Below, piece after piece: positions 39,345-49,700 of a stretch of DNA of 55,009 nt; within the stretch, counting starts at the first letter, position 1; the number at the start of each line of letters is the position of its first letter. A program made the position numbers and the translations under genes. The stretch covers positions 1 to 55,009 of the forward strand of contig CAKRPJ010000015.1 of the NCBI GenBank assembly GCA_934376955.1. The letters are read 5' to 3'. This DNA comes from CAKRPJ01 sp934376955. Lineage in GTDB: Bacteria > Bacillota > Clostridia > Lachnospirales > Lachnospiraceae. The notes beneath the pieces are model-generated. The model had not been told where the DNA came from. It saw only the letters and a list, made by a program, of their open reading frames with translations, and searched no databases.

Positions 39345-40373
39345 ATGCTTGCGTTTGAATGTGATTATCTGGAAGGTGCTCATGAAAAAATTTTAAACCG
39401 TCTGATCGAGACAAATATGGAAAAGCTTGCCGGCTACGGAAACGACAAATACTGTGCCGCTGCAGCAGAAAAGATCCTTAAGGCCTGCGGATGTCCGGAG
39501 GGTGAGGTGCATTTCCTTGTCGGCGGAACGCAGACAAATGCGACAGTCATCGACGGCCTGCTTGATTCCTATGAGGGAGCGATCGCTGCTGTTACTGGAC
39601 ATATCGGTGTCCATGAATCCGGCGCCATCGAGGCCGGCGGACATAAAGTCATCACGATCCCTCAGCATCTGGGAAAGATCGATGCCGGGGAGCTTAGAGA
39701 GTATTTAAAGACATTCTGGGCAGACGAAACATGTGAACACATGGTTATCCCGGGGCTGGTCTATATCTCCCATCCGACAGAATACGGAACTCTCTATACA
39801 AAAAAAGAGCTTGAAGATATCCATGCGGTATGTGAGGAATATCATATCCCTCTTTACATGGACGGAGCAAGACTGGGCTACGGGCTGGCAGCAGAGGGAA
39901 CCGACGTGACACTTCCGGTAATAGCCAAATGCTGTGATGCCTTCTATATCGGCGGAACCAAGGTGGGTGCGCTCTGCGGTGAGGCAGTTGTTTTCCCGGA
40001 TAAAAAAACGGTTCCGAAGCATTTCTTTACGATCATTAAGCAACATGGAGCGCTTCTGGCAAAGAGACGTATCCTCGGGATCCAGTTTGAAACCCTGTTT
40101 ACCGACGATCTCTACATGGAGATCAGCCGTCATGCAATAAGCATGGCAAATCTTCTTAAGAAGGGGCTTAAAGAAAAGGGATACGGATTCTTCCTTGATT
40201 CTCCGACGAATCAGCAGTTCGTGATCCTCGACAACAAAAAGCTTGAGGAGCTGAGAAAGGAAGTTACCTTCAGCGTGTGGGAGAAGGCGGACGATACCCA
40301 TACGGTCGTTCGTTTTGCAACCAGTTGGGCTACAAAGGAAGAAGATATCCGAGCACTTCTGGCCCTTTTATAG
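39345..40373 (+). CDS. threonine aldolase family PLP enzyme (beta-eliminating lyase)
   Basis: A 342-residue fold-type I PLP enzyme of the low-specificity threonine aldolase family, cleaving L-threonine or L-allo-threonine to glycine and acetaldehyde. Visible motifs: LVGGTQTNATVIDGLL, HVHESGAIE-like HIGVHESGAIEAGGHKV, PLYMDGARLGYGLA with the PLP Asp, and YIGGTKVGALCGEAVVF, where Lys ~206 should bind PLP. GGAGGT precedes the start. Related sequences can act on other beta-hydroxy amino acids. Between it and pyrH is a strong promoter. Confidence 0.93.
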   Translation: MLAFECDYLEGAHEKILNRLIETNMEKLAGYGNDKYCAAAAEKILKACGCPEGEVHFLVGGTQTNATVIDGLLDSYEGAIAAVTGHIGVHESGAIEAGGHKVITIPQHLGKIDAGELREYLKTFWADETCEHMVIPGLVYISHPTEYGTLYTKKELEDIHAVCEEYHIPLYMDGARLGYGLAAEGTDVTLPVIAKCCDAFYIGGTKVGALCGEAVVFPDKKTVPKHFFTIIKQHGALLAKRRILGIQFETLFTDDLYMEISRHAISMANLLKKGLKEKGYGFFLDSPTNQQFVILDNKKLEELRKEVTFSVWEKADDTHTVVRFATSWATKEEDIRALLALL

Positions 40374-40398
40374 GAAGAACGGTGAAGGGAAAAGCATG

Positions 40399-40427
40399 TT
40401 GGCAAGCTTAGAAAAGTATGCTATAAT
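40399..40427 (+). promoter_or_regulatory. promoter of the pyrH operon
   Basis: TTGGCA (40399-40404) and TATAAT (40422-40427) exactly 17 bases apart. A small GTAAGC/GCTTAC hairpin (40436-40453) follows in the leader. This promoter replaces the read-through from rpsB-tsf usual in other Firmicutes. Confidence 0.8.
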
Positions 40428-40488
40428 GAGCGAAAGTAAGCCGTCATGCTTACATAATTGACAAACGGCGAATAGGAGATAAAAATAT

Positions 40489-41193
40489 ATGGAAATGAAA
40501 CGCGTTTTTTTGAAGCTTAGCGGAGAGGCACTTGCGGGCCCTAAAAAAACCGGATTTGATGAGGATACGGTGAAGGAGGTCGCCAGACAGGTAAAGCAGT
40601 CTGTTGATGCCGGGATCCAGGTCGGTATCGTTATCGGCGGCGGAAACTTCTGGCGCGGACGTACAAGCGATGCGATCGATCGTACAAAGGCAGATCAGAT
40701 CGGTATGCTGGCAACGGTCATGAACTGTATTTACGTATCCGAGATATTCCGTAACGAAGGAATGATGACCCAGATCCTCACGCCGTTTGAGTGCGGATCC
40801 ATGACGAAGCTGTTTTCCAAGGACAGAGCTTCAAAATATTTTGAAAAGGGCATGGTCGTATTCTTTGCCGGAGGCATCGGACACCCGTACTTCTCCACCG
40901 ATACAACGATCACGCTGAGAGCAATCGAGATGGATGCAGACTGTATCCTTCTTGCCAAGGCAATCGATGGCGTATATGACAGCGATCCGAAGGTAAATCC
41001 GGAGGCAAAAAAATATGACAGGATCTCCATTCAGGAAGTGATCGATAAAAAGCTTGCCGTTGTCGATCTGACCGCTTCTATCATGTGTATGGAGCATAAG
41101 ATGCCAATGGCGGTATTTTCTCTCAACGAGAAGAACGGGATCGCCAATGCGATGCAGGGAAAAATCAACGGTACGATTGTAACGGCCGAATAA
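40489..41193 (+). CDS. pyrH: UMP kinase
   Basis: A 234-residue hexameric UMP kinase (UMP + ATP to UDP + ADP), allosterically controlled by GTP/UTP. The amino-acid-kinase fold shows KLSGEALAG, VIGGGNFWRG, a DRTKADQIGMLATVMNC segment, DCILLAKAIDGVYDSDPK and PMAVFSL. AGGAG is upstream of the ATG at 40489; ATG 40495 is also possible. It heads the run pyrH-frr-uppS-cdsA-dxr-rseP-ispG-polC. Confidence 0.98.
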   Translation: MEMKRVFLKLSGEALAGPKKTGFDEDTVKEVARQVKQSVDAGIQVGIVIGGGNFWRGRTSDAIDRTKADQIGMLATVMNCIYVSEIFRNEGMMTQILTPFECGSMTKLFSKDRASKYFEKGMVVFFAGGIGHPYFSTDTTITLRAIEMDADCILLAKAIDGVYDSDPKVNPEAKKYDRISIQEVIDKKLAVVDLTASIMCMEHKMPMAVFSLNEKNGIANAMQGKINGTIVTAE

Positions 41194-41206
41194 CAGGAGG
41201 TTAACG

Positions 41207-41761
41207 ATGAAGGAACAGTTAAAAGTATATGAAGACAAAATGGAAAAGACTCTGGAATCTCTGATGAATGAGTATGCATCCATTCGTGCCGGACGTGCCA
41301 ATCCGCATGTACTGGACAAGATCAAGGTAGATTACTACGGAACACCGACACCGATCCAGCAGGTCGGCAATATTTCCGTACCGGAAGCAAGGATCATCCT
41401 GATCCAGCCGTGGGAAAAGAGCCTGTTAAAGGCAATCGAGAAAGCCATCCAGACTTCCGATCTCGGAATCAATCCGAACAATGACGGAAGCTCGATCCGT
41501 CTGGTATTCCCGGAGCTTACCGAGGACAGACGTAAAGAACTGGCGAAGGATGTTAAGAAAAAGGGTGAGGGCGCTAAGGTAGCAATCCGCAACATCCGCC
41601 GCGACGCGAACGATACATTCAAGAAGATGGAAAAGAGCGACGAGATCTCTGAGGACGAGTTAAAGGATGCAACAGAGAAGATGCAGAAGATCACGGACAA
41701 GGCCATCGAGAAGGTGGAAAAGGCCATCGAAAACAAGACAAAAGAGATTCTTACTGTATAG
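41207..41761 (+). CDS. frr: ribosome recycling factor
   Basis: A 184-residue RRF, which with EF-G splits post-termination ribosomes. The characteristic ASIRAGRANPHVLDKIKVDYYG and the C-terminal helical region (TEDRRKELAKDVKKKGEGAKVAIRNIRR...) are present; length is typical (185). GGAGG precedes its ATG, 13 bases after pyrH. Confidence 0.98.
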   Translation: MKEQLKVYEDKMEKTLESLMNEYASIRAGRANPHVLDKIKVDYYGTPTPIQQVGNISVPEARIILIQPWEKSLLKAIEKAIQTSDLGINPNNDGSSIRLVFPELTEDRRKELAKDVKKKGEGAKVAIRNIRRDANDTFKKMEKSDEISEDELKDATEKMQKITDKAIEKVEKAIENKTKEILTV

Positions 41762-41777
41762 CTTTTAGAGAAAGCCG

Positions 41778-41808
41778 CAGGGGGCAGGGAAACCTGCCCT
41801 CTGTTTTT
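41778..41808 (+). terminator. intrinsic terminator/attenuator between frr and uppS
   Basis: CAG-G-GGGCAGG (41778-41788), loop GAAA, CCTGCCC-T-CTG (41793-41803), then T5. A stable stem with one G-T pair and a tetraloop, just before the uppS ribosome binding site; it probably lowers expression of the distal genes rather than ending the operon. Confidence 0.75.
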
Positions 41809-41834
41809 CGCAGCAGGAGGAAAGAAAGAGAAGT

Positions 41835-42563
41835 ATGGAAGAAAATTTAAATATCCCCGACCATGTGGCACTGATCCTAGACGGAAACGGAAGATGGGCG
41901 AAAAAGCGCGGTCTTCCGAGACAGATGGGACATAAAAAGGGCTGTGAGACTCTGGAACAGACGGTAGAGGATGCAGCAAGACTGGGAATCCGCTATCTTA
42001 CCGTCTATGGATTTTCAACAGAAAACTGGAAGCGCCCGGAGGAGGAAGTCGGCGCCCTGATGCAGCTGTTCCGCTTTTATGCAAAGAGACTGTTAAAGAT
42101 CGCAAAAGAAAATAATATCCGGGTAAAAATGATCGGCGAGAGAATGCGCTTTGCGCCGGATCTTATTGAGGCAATCAACGGACTAGAAAAAGCTACTGCC
42201 GATAATACGGGGCTGACCTTCATTATCGCTGTAAATTATGGCGGACGCGATGAAATAACGCGGGCTGTGAAAAAGATCATGGCAGATACAAAAAGCGGAA
42301 AGCTTACCGAAGATAAGATGACAGAGGAAGTCTTTGCCTCCTATCTGGATACGGCAGATATCCCGGATCCCGATCTTTTAATCCGCACCAGCGGCGAGCT
42401 CAGGCTTTCCAACTATCTTTTATGGCAGTTAGCATATTCCGAGCTCTACGTGACAGACTGCCTGTGGCCGGATTTTAATAAAGACGAGCTGGTGAAGGCG
42501 ATCCGGCAATATAATAAGAGAGAACGCCGTTTTGGGGGAGTGAGCGCAAAGTCGGCGAAGTAA
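41835..42563 (+). CDS. uppS: isoprenyl transferase (undecaprenyl diphosphate synthase)
   Basis: A 242-residue cis-prenyltransferase making undecaprenyl diphosphate, the lipid carrier for peptidoglycan. Signatures: ALILDGNGRWAKKRGLPR with the catalytic Asp, GHKKGCETLE, TVYGFSTENWKRP, and the C-terminal DLLIRTSGELRLSNYLLWQ with YVTDCLWPDF. Normal length. GGAGGAA is upstream. It is 11 bases before cdsA. Confidence 0.97.
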   Translation: MEENLNIPDHVALILDGNGRWAKKRGLPRQMGHKKGCETLEQTVEDAARLGIRYLTVYGFSTENWKRPEEEVGALMQLFRFYAKRLLKIAKENNIRVKMIGERMRFAPDLIEAINGLEKATADNTGLTFIIAVNYGGRDEITRAVKKIMADTKSGKLTEDKMTEEVFASYLDTADIPDPDLLIRTSGELRLSNYLLWQLAYSELYVTDCLWPDFNKDELVKAIRQYNKRERRFGGVSAKSAK

Positions 42564-42574
42564 GAGGTGTATTT

Positions 42575-43378
42575 ATGTTTACAACCAGATTATTAAGTGG
42601 GATCGTGCTTGTCATTTTAGCCGTTTTCTTCCTGACAAAAGGAGGAATCGCTCTATTTCTTATGTCCTTGGCGATCTCTTTGATCGGTCTGTTTGAGCTC
42701 TGTCGTGTGGTGAAGATCGAGAAGAAGCTGCCGGGTGTGATCGCTTATCTGTCCGTTATAGGATATTATGGGCTTCTTTGGATCGGAAAAGAACAGGAGC
42801 TGACATTTTTGGCAGCAATAACGCTGATGCTTTTAATGGCAGTCTATGTATTTGCCTTTCCCAAATTCGGAACAGAACAGATCACAGTGGCGTTTTTTGG
42901 CGTTTTTTATGTGGGGCTTCTGTTTTCTTACCTGTATCAGGTGAGAAATATGCTCGACGGAAAGTATCTGGTGTGGCTGATCGTTATCAGCGCATGGGGA
43001 TGCGATACCTGTGCCTATTGTGCAGGAGTGCTGCTTGGTAAGCACAAGCTGGCACCGGAGCTCAGTCCGAAAAAGACGATCGAGGGAGCCATCGGCGGTG
43101 TGGCAGGAACTGCCCTTTTAGGCTTTCTGTACGGCGCCTGTTTTGGACAGAACATGGTGAATCTGGCCCATCCGGGAATTACCTGTGCCTTGGCCTGCGG
43201 GATCGCAGGATTGATCTCCCAGATCGGAGATCTGGCAGCCTCAGGCATAAAGCGAAACCATAATATTAAGGATTATGGACATCTGATCCCGGGGCACGGT
43301 GGGATTCTTGACCGCTTCGACAGCATGATCTTTACTGCGCCTGCTATTTATTTTGCGGTAAGATTTCTTTCTCTTTAA
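42575..43378 (+). CDS. cdsA: phosphatidate cytidylyltransferase
   Basis: A 267-residue integral membrane enzyme making CDP-diacylglycerol from phosphatidate and CTP. Seven to eight hydrophobic segments are present; the signature near the C-terminus is complete (SGIKRNHNIKDYG followed by LIPGHGGILDRFDS, with the two catalytic Asp). AGGTG precedes the ATG. Standard place between uppS and dxr. Confidence 0.97.
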   Translation: MFTTRLLSGIVLVILAVFFLTKGGIALFLMSLAISLIGLFELCRVVKIEKKLPGVIAYLSVIGYYGLLWIGKEQELTFLAAITLMLLMAVYVFAFPKFGTEQITVAFFGVFYVGLLFSYLYQVRNMLDGKYLVWLIVISAWGCDTCAYCAGVLLGKHKLAPELSPKKTIEGAIGGVAGTALLGFLYGACFGQNMVNLAHPGITCALACGIAGLISQIGDLAASGIKRNHNIKDYGHLIPGHGGILDRFDSMIFTAPAIYFAVRFLSL

Positions 43379-43404
43379 CAAAGCAGCATAAGAGGTGACA
43401 TATT

Positions 43405-44550
43405 ATGAAAAAGATTGCGATCCTTGGCTCCACCGGCTCCATCGGGACCCAGACTTTGGAGGTGGTAAGGGCAAATAAGGATATTTCTGTTTCCGCCATC
43501 GCGGCAGGAAGCAATATCTCCCTTCTGGAGGAACAGATCCGGGAATTTCATCCCGCACTCTGCGGCGTGTGGGAGGAAGAAAAAGCACGGGAGCTTGCCC
43601 TTCGCGTTCAGGATACAGATACAAAGATCGTAGCCGGAATGGAGGGACTCTTAGAGATCGCCTGCTATGAAGACTACCGGATACTGGTGACAGCAGTAGT
43701 AGGAATGATCGGGATCCGTCCGACAATAGCCGCGATCCGGGCAGGAAAAGATATTGCCCTTGCCAATAAGGAAACGCTTGTAACAGCCGGACATCTTATC
43801 ATCCCCCTCGTAAAGGAGAAGGGAGTCAGGCTTCTTCCTGTAGACAGCGAGCACAGTGCAATTTTCCAGTGCTTAAACGGAGAAGAAGGGAATAAAATTG
43901 AGAAGATCCTTCTGACCGCTTCCGGAGGCCCGTTCCGGGGGAAAACAAGAGATGAGATGAAGAAGGTGAAGCTCGAGGATGCATTAAAGCACCCGAACTG
44001 GTCTATGGGCAGAAAGATCACCATCGACAGCTCCACAATGGTAAATAAAGGTCTCGAGGTTATGGAGGCAAAGTGGCTGTTCGGCGTCGGTATCGATGAT
44101 ATTCAGGTGGTCGTTCAGCCTAAGAGCATCATCCATTCCATGGTGCAGTTTGAAGACGGAGCCGTCATTGCACAGTTAGGGACACCGGATATGAAACTCC
44201 CGATCCAGTACGCCCTTTACTATCCGGAGAGGCGTCCTATGGGAGGCGGTCGTCTGGACTTTAAAACCCTTAAAGAGATCACCTTTGAGGAACCGGATCC
44301 CAAGAACTTTTACGGACTTTCTCTGGCCTTCCGGGCAGGACGCGAGGAGGGCTCTGTACCGACCGTCTTTAATGCAGCCAACGAAAGAGCTGTGGCAATG
44401 TTCCTTGACCGGAAGATCTCTTATCTGGAGATTACGGATATCATAGAGGCTGCCATGGATCACCATAAAAAGATTGCTGATCCGACGCTGGAGGAGATCC
44501 TTGCGGCGGAGAAGGAAACCTATGACTTTATTGAAAGCAGGTGGAGATAG
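43405..44550 (+). CDS. dxr: 1-deoxy-D-xylulose 5-phosphate reductoisomerase
   Basis: A 381-residue DXP reductoisomerase, second step of the MEP isoprenoid pathway. The NADPH-binding ILGSTGSIGTQTLEVV is at the N-terminus, the SEHSAIFQC and TASGGPFR substrate-site segments are central, and a C-terminal helical domain follows. It supplies precursors for UppS upstream; IspG of the same pathway is two genes downstream. AGAGGTG precedes the ATG. Confidence 0.98.
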   Translation: MKKIAILGSTGSIGTQTLEVVRANKDISVSAIAAGSNISLLEEQIREFHPALCGVWEEEKARELALRVQDTDTKIVAGMEGLLEIACYEDYRILVTAVVGMIGIRPTIAAIRAGKDIALANKETLVTAGHLIIPLVKEKGVRLLPVDSEHSAIFQCLNGEEGNKIEKILLTASGGPFRGKTRDEMKKVKLEDALKHPNWSMGRKITIDSSTMVNKGLEVMEAKWLFGVGIDDIQVVVQPKSIIHSMVQFEDGAVIAQLGTPDMKLPIQYALYYPERRPMGGGRLDFKTLKEITFEEPDPKNFYGLSLAFRAGREEGSVPTVFNAANERAVAMFLDRKISYLEITDIIEAAMDHHKKIADPTLEEILAAEKETYDFIESRWR

Positions 44551-44553
44551 AAC

Positions 44554-45696
44554 TTGATACTGGCTCTGATTGTTCTGAGTGTGATCGTCCTGTTCCATGA
44601 ATTTGGGCATTTCCTTCTCGCAAGACTCAACAATATTGCGGTGATGGAGTTTGCCGTAGGTTTTGGCCCGACGATCCTTTCCTATAAAAGTAAAAAGAGC
44701 GGGACCCGTTATTCGGTAAAGCTGCTTCCCTTTGGCGGCTTCTGCGCCATGCGCGGCGAAAGTGAAGAAGATGAGGCATCGGAGGAAGCGGGATCGGATA
44801 AAGCAGGATCGGATAAAGCAGGATCGGATAAAGCAGGATCGGATAAAGAAAAAAGTATGGCTAAGGGAGATTCCTTCTTTGAAAAACCGGTTTTAGCTAG
44901 AATATCAGTTCTGGCTGCCGGGCCCTTATTCAACTTTCTTATGGCATTTGTCTTTGCTGTAGTGATCGTTTTCTGGGCCGGATATGATTCGCCGGATATC
45001 ACTCAGGTGTCGGAAGGAAGTGCGGCGGAAGCAGCAGGTCTTTCTGCCGGTGACGTGATCACAAAGATCGGCAGCAGAAGGGTCTGGATCGCCCGGGATG
45101 TTATGCTTTATATGTCTGTATGCCCGGACGAGGATATTTCCGTTCAGTATAAACGATACGATGCGGATGCCGGAAAATGGGTAAAAAACAGCGTACTTTT
45201 AGATTCCGAAAAGCTCACCATGCAGTATGGAAGACGTCTGATGGGTATCACGTTTTCCGGAGGCGGAACACGCGTTGATTCACTTCCGTCTCTTGTGTGC
45301 TATGGTGCGGCAGAGGTGCGTTATACCATATATGCGGTCATCGATGGGCTGGGGCAGATGATAAAAGGAAAAGTCACGGGGGATGACATAGCCGGGCCGA
45401 TCCGGATCGCGGCGATTATCGATAACACAGTACAGCAGGCCAGCCCTTATGGCTTTCAGGTGGTTTTGATGAATATCCTGAACCTGATGGTCATGTTTGC
45501 CGCCAACCTCGGGATCATGAATCTGCTCCCGATCCCCGGACTTGACGGCGGACGTCTGGTGTTCCTTTTATGGGAGCTTATTACCGGTAAACCGGTCAAT
45601 CGTTCCTTTGAAGGAGTCTTCAGTATGGCAGGAATGGCATTTTTGGGTGCCATTATGGTTCTGGTCATGCTGAATGACCTTAAATCTTTATTTTAG
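44554..45696 (+). CDS. rseP: RIP metalloprotease RseP (site-2 protease family)
   Basis: A 380-residue membrane-embedded zinc protease that cleaves anti-sigma factors and signal peptide remnants. HEFGH (residues 15-19) in helix 1 holds the zinc ligands; LDGGRL near residue 330 provides the third. One PDZ domain (residues ~145-230, SAAEAAGLSAGDVITKIGSR) lies between. An unusual insert, four GSDKA repeats (~80-99) in an acidic stretch, lies in the cytosolic loop after helix 1. The TTG start, three bases after dxr, follows GGTGGAGA. Confidence 0.94.
   Translation: MILALIVLSVIVLFHEFGHFLLARLNNIAVMEFAVGFGPTILSYKSKKSGTRYSVKLLPFGGFCAMRGESEEDEASEEAGSDKAGSDKAGSDKAGSDKEKSMAKGDSFFEKPVLARISVLAAGPLFNFLMAFVFAVVIVFWAGYDSPDITQVSEGSAAEAAGLSAGDVITKIGSRRVWIARDVMLYMSVCPDEDISVQYKRYDADAGKWVKNSVLLDSEKLTMQYGRRLMGITFSGGGTRVDSLPSLVCYGAAEVRYTIYAVIDGLGQMIKGKVTGDDIAGPIRIAAIIDNTVQQASPYGFQVVLMNILNLMVMFAANLGIMNLLPIPGLDGGRLVFLLWELITGKPVNRSFEGVFSMAGMAFLGAIMVLVMLNDLKSLF
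44791..44850 (+). repeat. 15-bp tandem repeat inside rseP
   Basis: GGATCGGATAAAGCA occurs four times head to tail (44791, 44806, 44821, 44836; the last ends in GAA). It codes for GSDKA repeats in the loop between helix 1 and helix 2 of RseP. The near identity of the DNA units indicates recent slippage. Confidence 0.95.
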
Positions 45697-45717
45697 CTGA
45701 ATGAGCAGGAGGATAGC

Positions 45718-46794
45718 ATGTTTAGGGAAAATACAAAGGTGATCCAGATCGGAAACAAAAAGATCGGCGGCGGAAATCCGGTTCTGATCCAGTCTATGTG
45801 CAATACAAAGACAGAAGATGTGGCGGCTACAGTAGACCAGATCCTTAAGCTGGAGGCAGCAGGCTGTGATATCATCCGTGTTGCTGTTCCGACTATGGAG
45901 GCGGCAGCAGCCATACGGCAGATCAAAAAGCAGATCCATATCCCGATCGTTGCAGATATCCATTTTGATTATCGTCTGGCCATCGCTGCCATCGAGAGCG
46001 GTGCAGATAAGATCCGGATCAATCCGGGAAATATCGGGGCGAAAGAAAGAGTAAAGGCGGTTGTCGATAAGGCGGCGGAATATGGGATCCCGATCCGTGT
46101 AGGCGTAAACAGCGGCTCCCTTGAAAAGCCACTGCTTGAAAAATACGGCGGTGTCACTGCCGAGGCGATCGTAGAAAGTGCGAAAAAGGAGATCGCAGCC
46201 ATTGAAGATTTCGGTTATGACAATATCGTTGTCAGTATCAAGTCTTCCGATGTAATGATGTGCGTGAAGGCCCATGAGCTGATGACAAAGGATTGCCGTT
46301 ATCCCCTCCATGTAGGTATTACAGAAGCAGGAACGCTCCTTTCCGGAAACATTAAATCTTCTGTAGGTCTTGGGATCATCCTGTATGAGGGGATCGGAGA
46401 CACGATCCGTGTATCCTTAACCGGGGATCCGCTGGAGGAGATAAAAAGTGCGAAGCTGATTCTGCGGGCACTGAAGCTTAGAAAGGGCGGTATAGAGGTG
46501 GTTTCCTGTCCGACCTGCGGACGCACGCAGATTGATCTGATCGGTCTTGCAAACAAAGTAGAAAATATGGTGGAAGACATTGACATGGATGTCAAGGTGG
46601 CCGTTATGGGCTGTGTGGTGAATGGGCCGGGAGAAGCCCGTGAGGCTGACCTTGGGATCGCCGGCGGTATTGGAGAAGGTCTGATCATTAAAAAAGGAGA
46701 AGTGATCCGGAAGGTTCCCGAGAGTGAGCTCCTTAGTGAGTTGAGAAAGGAGCTTCTTGCGCTGCAGGCGGAAAAGAAGGAGCAGGGTGAATAA
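45718..46794 (+). CDS. ispG: (E)-4-hydroxy-3-methylbut-2-enyl-diphosphate synthase
   Basis: A 358-residue IspG (GcpE), a [4Fe-4S] enzyme of the MEP pathway. A TIM-barrel N-terminal part (IQSMCNTKTEDVAATV, PIVADIHFDYRLA, KIRINPGNIG) is followed by the cluster domain with Cys in VSCPTCGRTQ and MGCVVNGPGEA. Length fits the short bacterial form. GAGGAT lies before the ATG. Its TAA overlaps the polC ATG by one base (TAATG), so the two are coupled. Confidence 0.98.
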   Translation: MFRENTKVIQIGNKKIGGGNPVLIQSMCNTKTEDVAATVDQILKLEAAGCDIIRVAVPTMEAAAAIRQIKKQIHIPIVADIHFDYRLAIAAIESGADKIRINPGNIGAKERVKAVVDKAAEYGIPIRVGVNSGSLEKPLLEKYGGVTAEAIVESAKKEIAAIEDFGYDNIVVSIKSSDVMMCVKAHELMTKDCRYPLHVGITEAGTLLSGNIKSSVGLGIILYEGIGDTIRVSLTGDPLEEIKSAKLILRALKLRKGGIEVVSCPTCGRTQIDLIGLANKVENMVEDIDMDVKVAVMGCVVNGPGEAREADLGIAGGIGEGLIIKKGEVIRKVPESELLSELRKELLALQAEKKEQGE

Positions 46795-49700
46795 TGGAAA
46801 AACCGTTTCTGGAAGTATTTCCGGGACTTGCGATCGGTAATGAGATCAAGGAGCTTTTGAAACTTGTCATGGTGGAGCGTATCACCATGCCGAAGGACAG
46901 AAGCTCCCTTCGCATTTATATCGCCAGCCCGAGACTGATTGAAAAACAGGATATCAATAAACTTGAGAACAGAATCGCAGCCGATCTTTTTCCGGGACGC
47001 ATAATGCGCGTAAAGATCCATGAGAAATTCCGCCTCTCTGCCCAGTATACGCCGGAGAAGCTGTATGATCTCTACAAAGACAGTATTCTGGAGGAATTTC
47101 GGCAGTTCGGCATGGTGGAGTATAATATCCTGCGCCGTTCGGCTCCGGAGTTTATCGGCGGAAATGTGATGGTCCTTCATGTGGATGACAATATGATCTA
47201 TCGGATCCGGTCGGCAGAGGTAGCCAGGGTACTGGAGAAGATCTTTACGGAAAGATGCGGTCTTGCGGCAGAAGTCCGTCTGGAATTTATAAAATCGGAG
47301 AAAAAGAAGGCCTGCGGCGAAGATGAATTGGAATTTATGGTCTGCGAGCATAAGACTTCGGAATCGGAAGCTTTGGCAGAAGGCAAAAACACGGCCGATA
47401 CGCCCGGCACAGCAGGAACAAAAAAAGCTGCTGCTTCAAAGCAGGGATTTACAAAAAAGACCTTCGGAGAAAAGATAGCCTCTCACCCGGAGGAGGGCGG
47501 GCGTCCGAAGGAGGGCTTTAAACCGAAGGAGAGCTTTAAATCCAGAGAGGGCGGCCGTATTCCCTATCGAAGATCAGAAAATCCGGATGTCCTGTTCGGC
47601 AGGGATTTTGACGGAGAGATCACCAAGATCTGTGAGATCACCGGAGAGATCGGGGAAGTCATTCTACGGGGACAGATCGTTCAGCTGGAGAAAAGGGAGC
47701 TTAAAAGCGGAAATAAGCTGATGATCTTTGACATTACCGATTATACAGACAGCATCACCATAAAAATGTTTCTCCGTGAGGGACAGGAGGAAGATGCTGA
47801 CGCTGCGATCAAAAAAGGGAATTTCATCCGCATCAAGGGAATAACCATCATCGATAAATTTGATGGTGAGCTGACGGTGGGGTCCGTTGTCGGCATTAAG
47901 AAATGTGAGGACTTCACGACAAAGCGGGAGGATCATGCTCCTGTCAAGCGGGTGGAGCTCCACTGTCATACGAAAATGAGCGACATGGATGGCGTTTCCG
48001 AGGTCAAGGATATCATAAAGCGGGCGAAAAAGTGGGGGATGCCGGCCCTTGCCGTGACAGATCACGGCTGTGTGCAGGCTTTCCCGGATGCCAATCATGC
48101 TCTCGATAAGGGAGACACCTTTAAGGTACTTTATGGCGTAGAGGGGTATCTGGTGGATGATATGAAGGAGATCGTAGAAAATTCCAAAAACCAGAGCCTT
48201 GATGGAACGTTTGTGGTATTTGATATTGAGACCACCGGCTTCTCACCGGTAAAAAACAAGATCATAGAGATCGGAGCCGTCAAGGTGGAGCACGGCATGA
48301 TCGTAGACCGGATGGATGAATTTATCAATCCGGAGGTTCCGATCCCCTTTGAGATCGAGCGTCTGACGGGGATCAATGATGCGATGGTGATGAACGCCCC
48401 GACGGTGGATGCTATTTTGCCGCGTTTTCTGGACTTTGTGGGAGATGCTGTACTGGTTGCCCATAACGCTTCCTTCGATGTGAGCTTTATCCGCCATAAT
48501 GCCGAGCTTTTAGGGCGTTCCATCGAGCCGACGGTTCTCGATACCGTAACACTGGCGAGAGTACTTTTGCCGAACTTAAACCGCTACAAGCTGGATACTG
48601 TGGCCAAAGCGCTTCACGTCTCACTGGAAAATCATCACCGGGCCGTGGATGATGCCGAGGCTACAGCCGGGATCTTTCTTCGCTTTGTCGAGATGCTTAA
48701 GAAGCAGTACGACATGAAAAATTTGGATGACTTAACTGTGTTTAACCGCTCCGATGATTCAGCGATCATGAAGATGCCGACCTACCATGTGATCATCATT
48801 GCAAAAAATGACCTCGGGAGAGTCAATCTTTACCGGCTGGTATCGTGGTCTCATCTCAGGTATTTTTCAAAACGTCCGAGGATACCAAAGAGCCTTCTAA
48901 ATGAGTATCGTGAGGGGCTTATCATCGGTTCTGCCTGTGAGGCTGGTGAGCTTTATCAGGCGATCTTAAGGGGAAACTCGGATGAGGAGCTTCAAAAGCT
49001 GGCGAAGTTTTATGATTATCTTGAGATCCAGCCCCTCGGAAATGACATGTTCATGCTGCGGGATGAAAAGAGTACGGTCAATTCGGTGGAGGATCTGCAA
49101 AATATCAATCGCAAGATCATCAGTCTGGGAGAGCAGTGCTCAAGGCCGGTCTGCGCCACCTGTGATGTCCACTTTTTGGATCCGGAGGATGAAATTTACA
49201 GAAGGATCCTGATGGCAGGAATGGGCTTTAAAGACAGTGATGAGCAGGCACCGCTGTTTCTTCGCACAACGGAGGAGATGCTGGAGGAGTTTGAATATCT
49301 TGGAAGTGACAAGGCGTATGAGGTCGTTGTCACGAACACAAGAATGATCGCAGATATGTGTGAGCCCATCGCTCCGGTAAGACCGGATAAATGTCCTCCG
49401 GTTATTGAAAACTCGGATGAAACGCTGCGAGATATATGCTATAACCGGGCACATGAGATGTATGGAGATGATCTCCCGAAGATCGTTGTGGACCGCCTCG
49501 AGAGGGAGCTGACCTCGATCATCTCCAACGGCTTCGCTGTAATGTATATCATTGCCCAGAAGCTTGTGTGGAAATCGAATGAGGATGGGTATCTGGTCGG
49601 CTCCCGAGGCTCGGTCGGCTCCTCGTTCGTGGCTACTATGTCCGGTATCACAGAGGTAAATCCTTTAAGCCCACATTACTACTGCACAAACTGTCATTAT

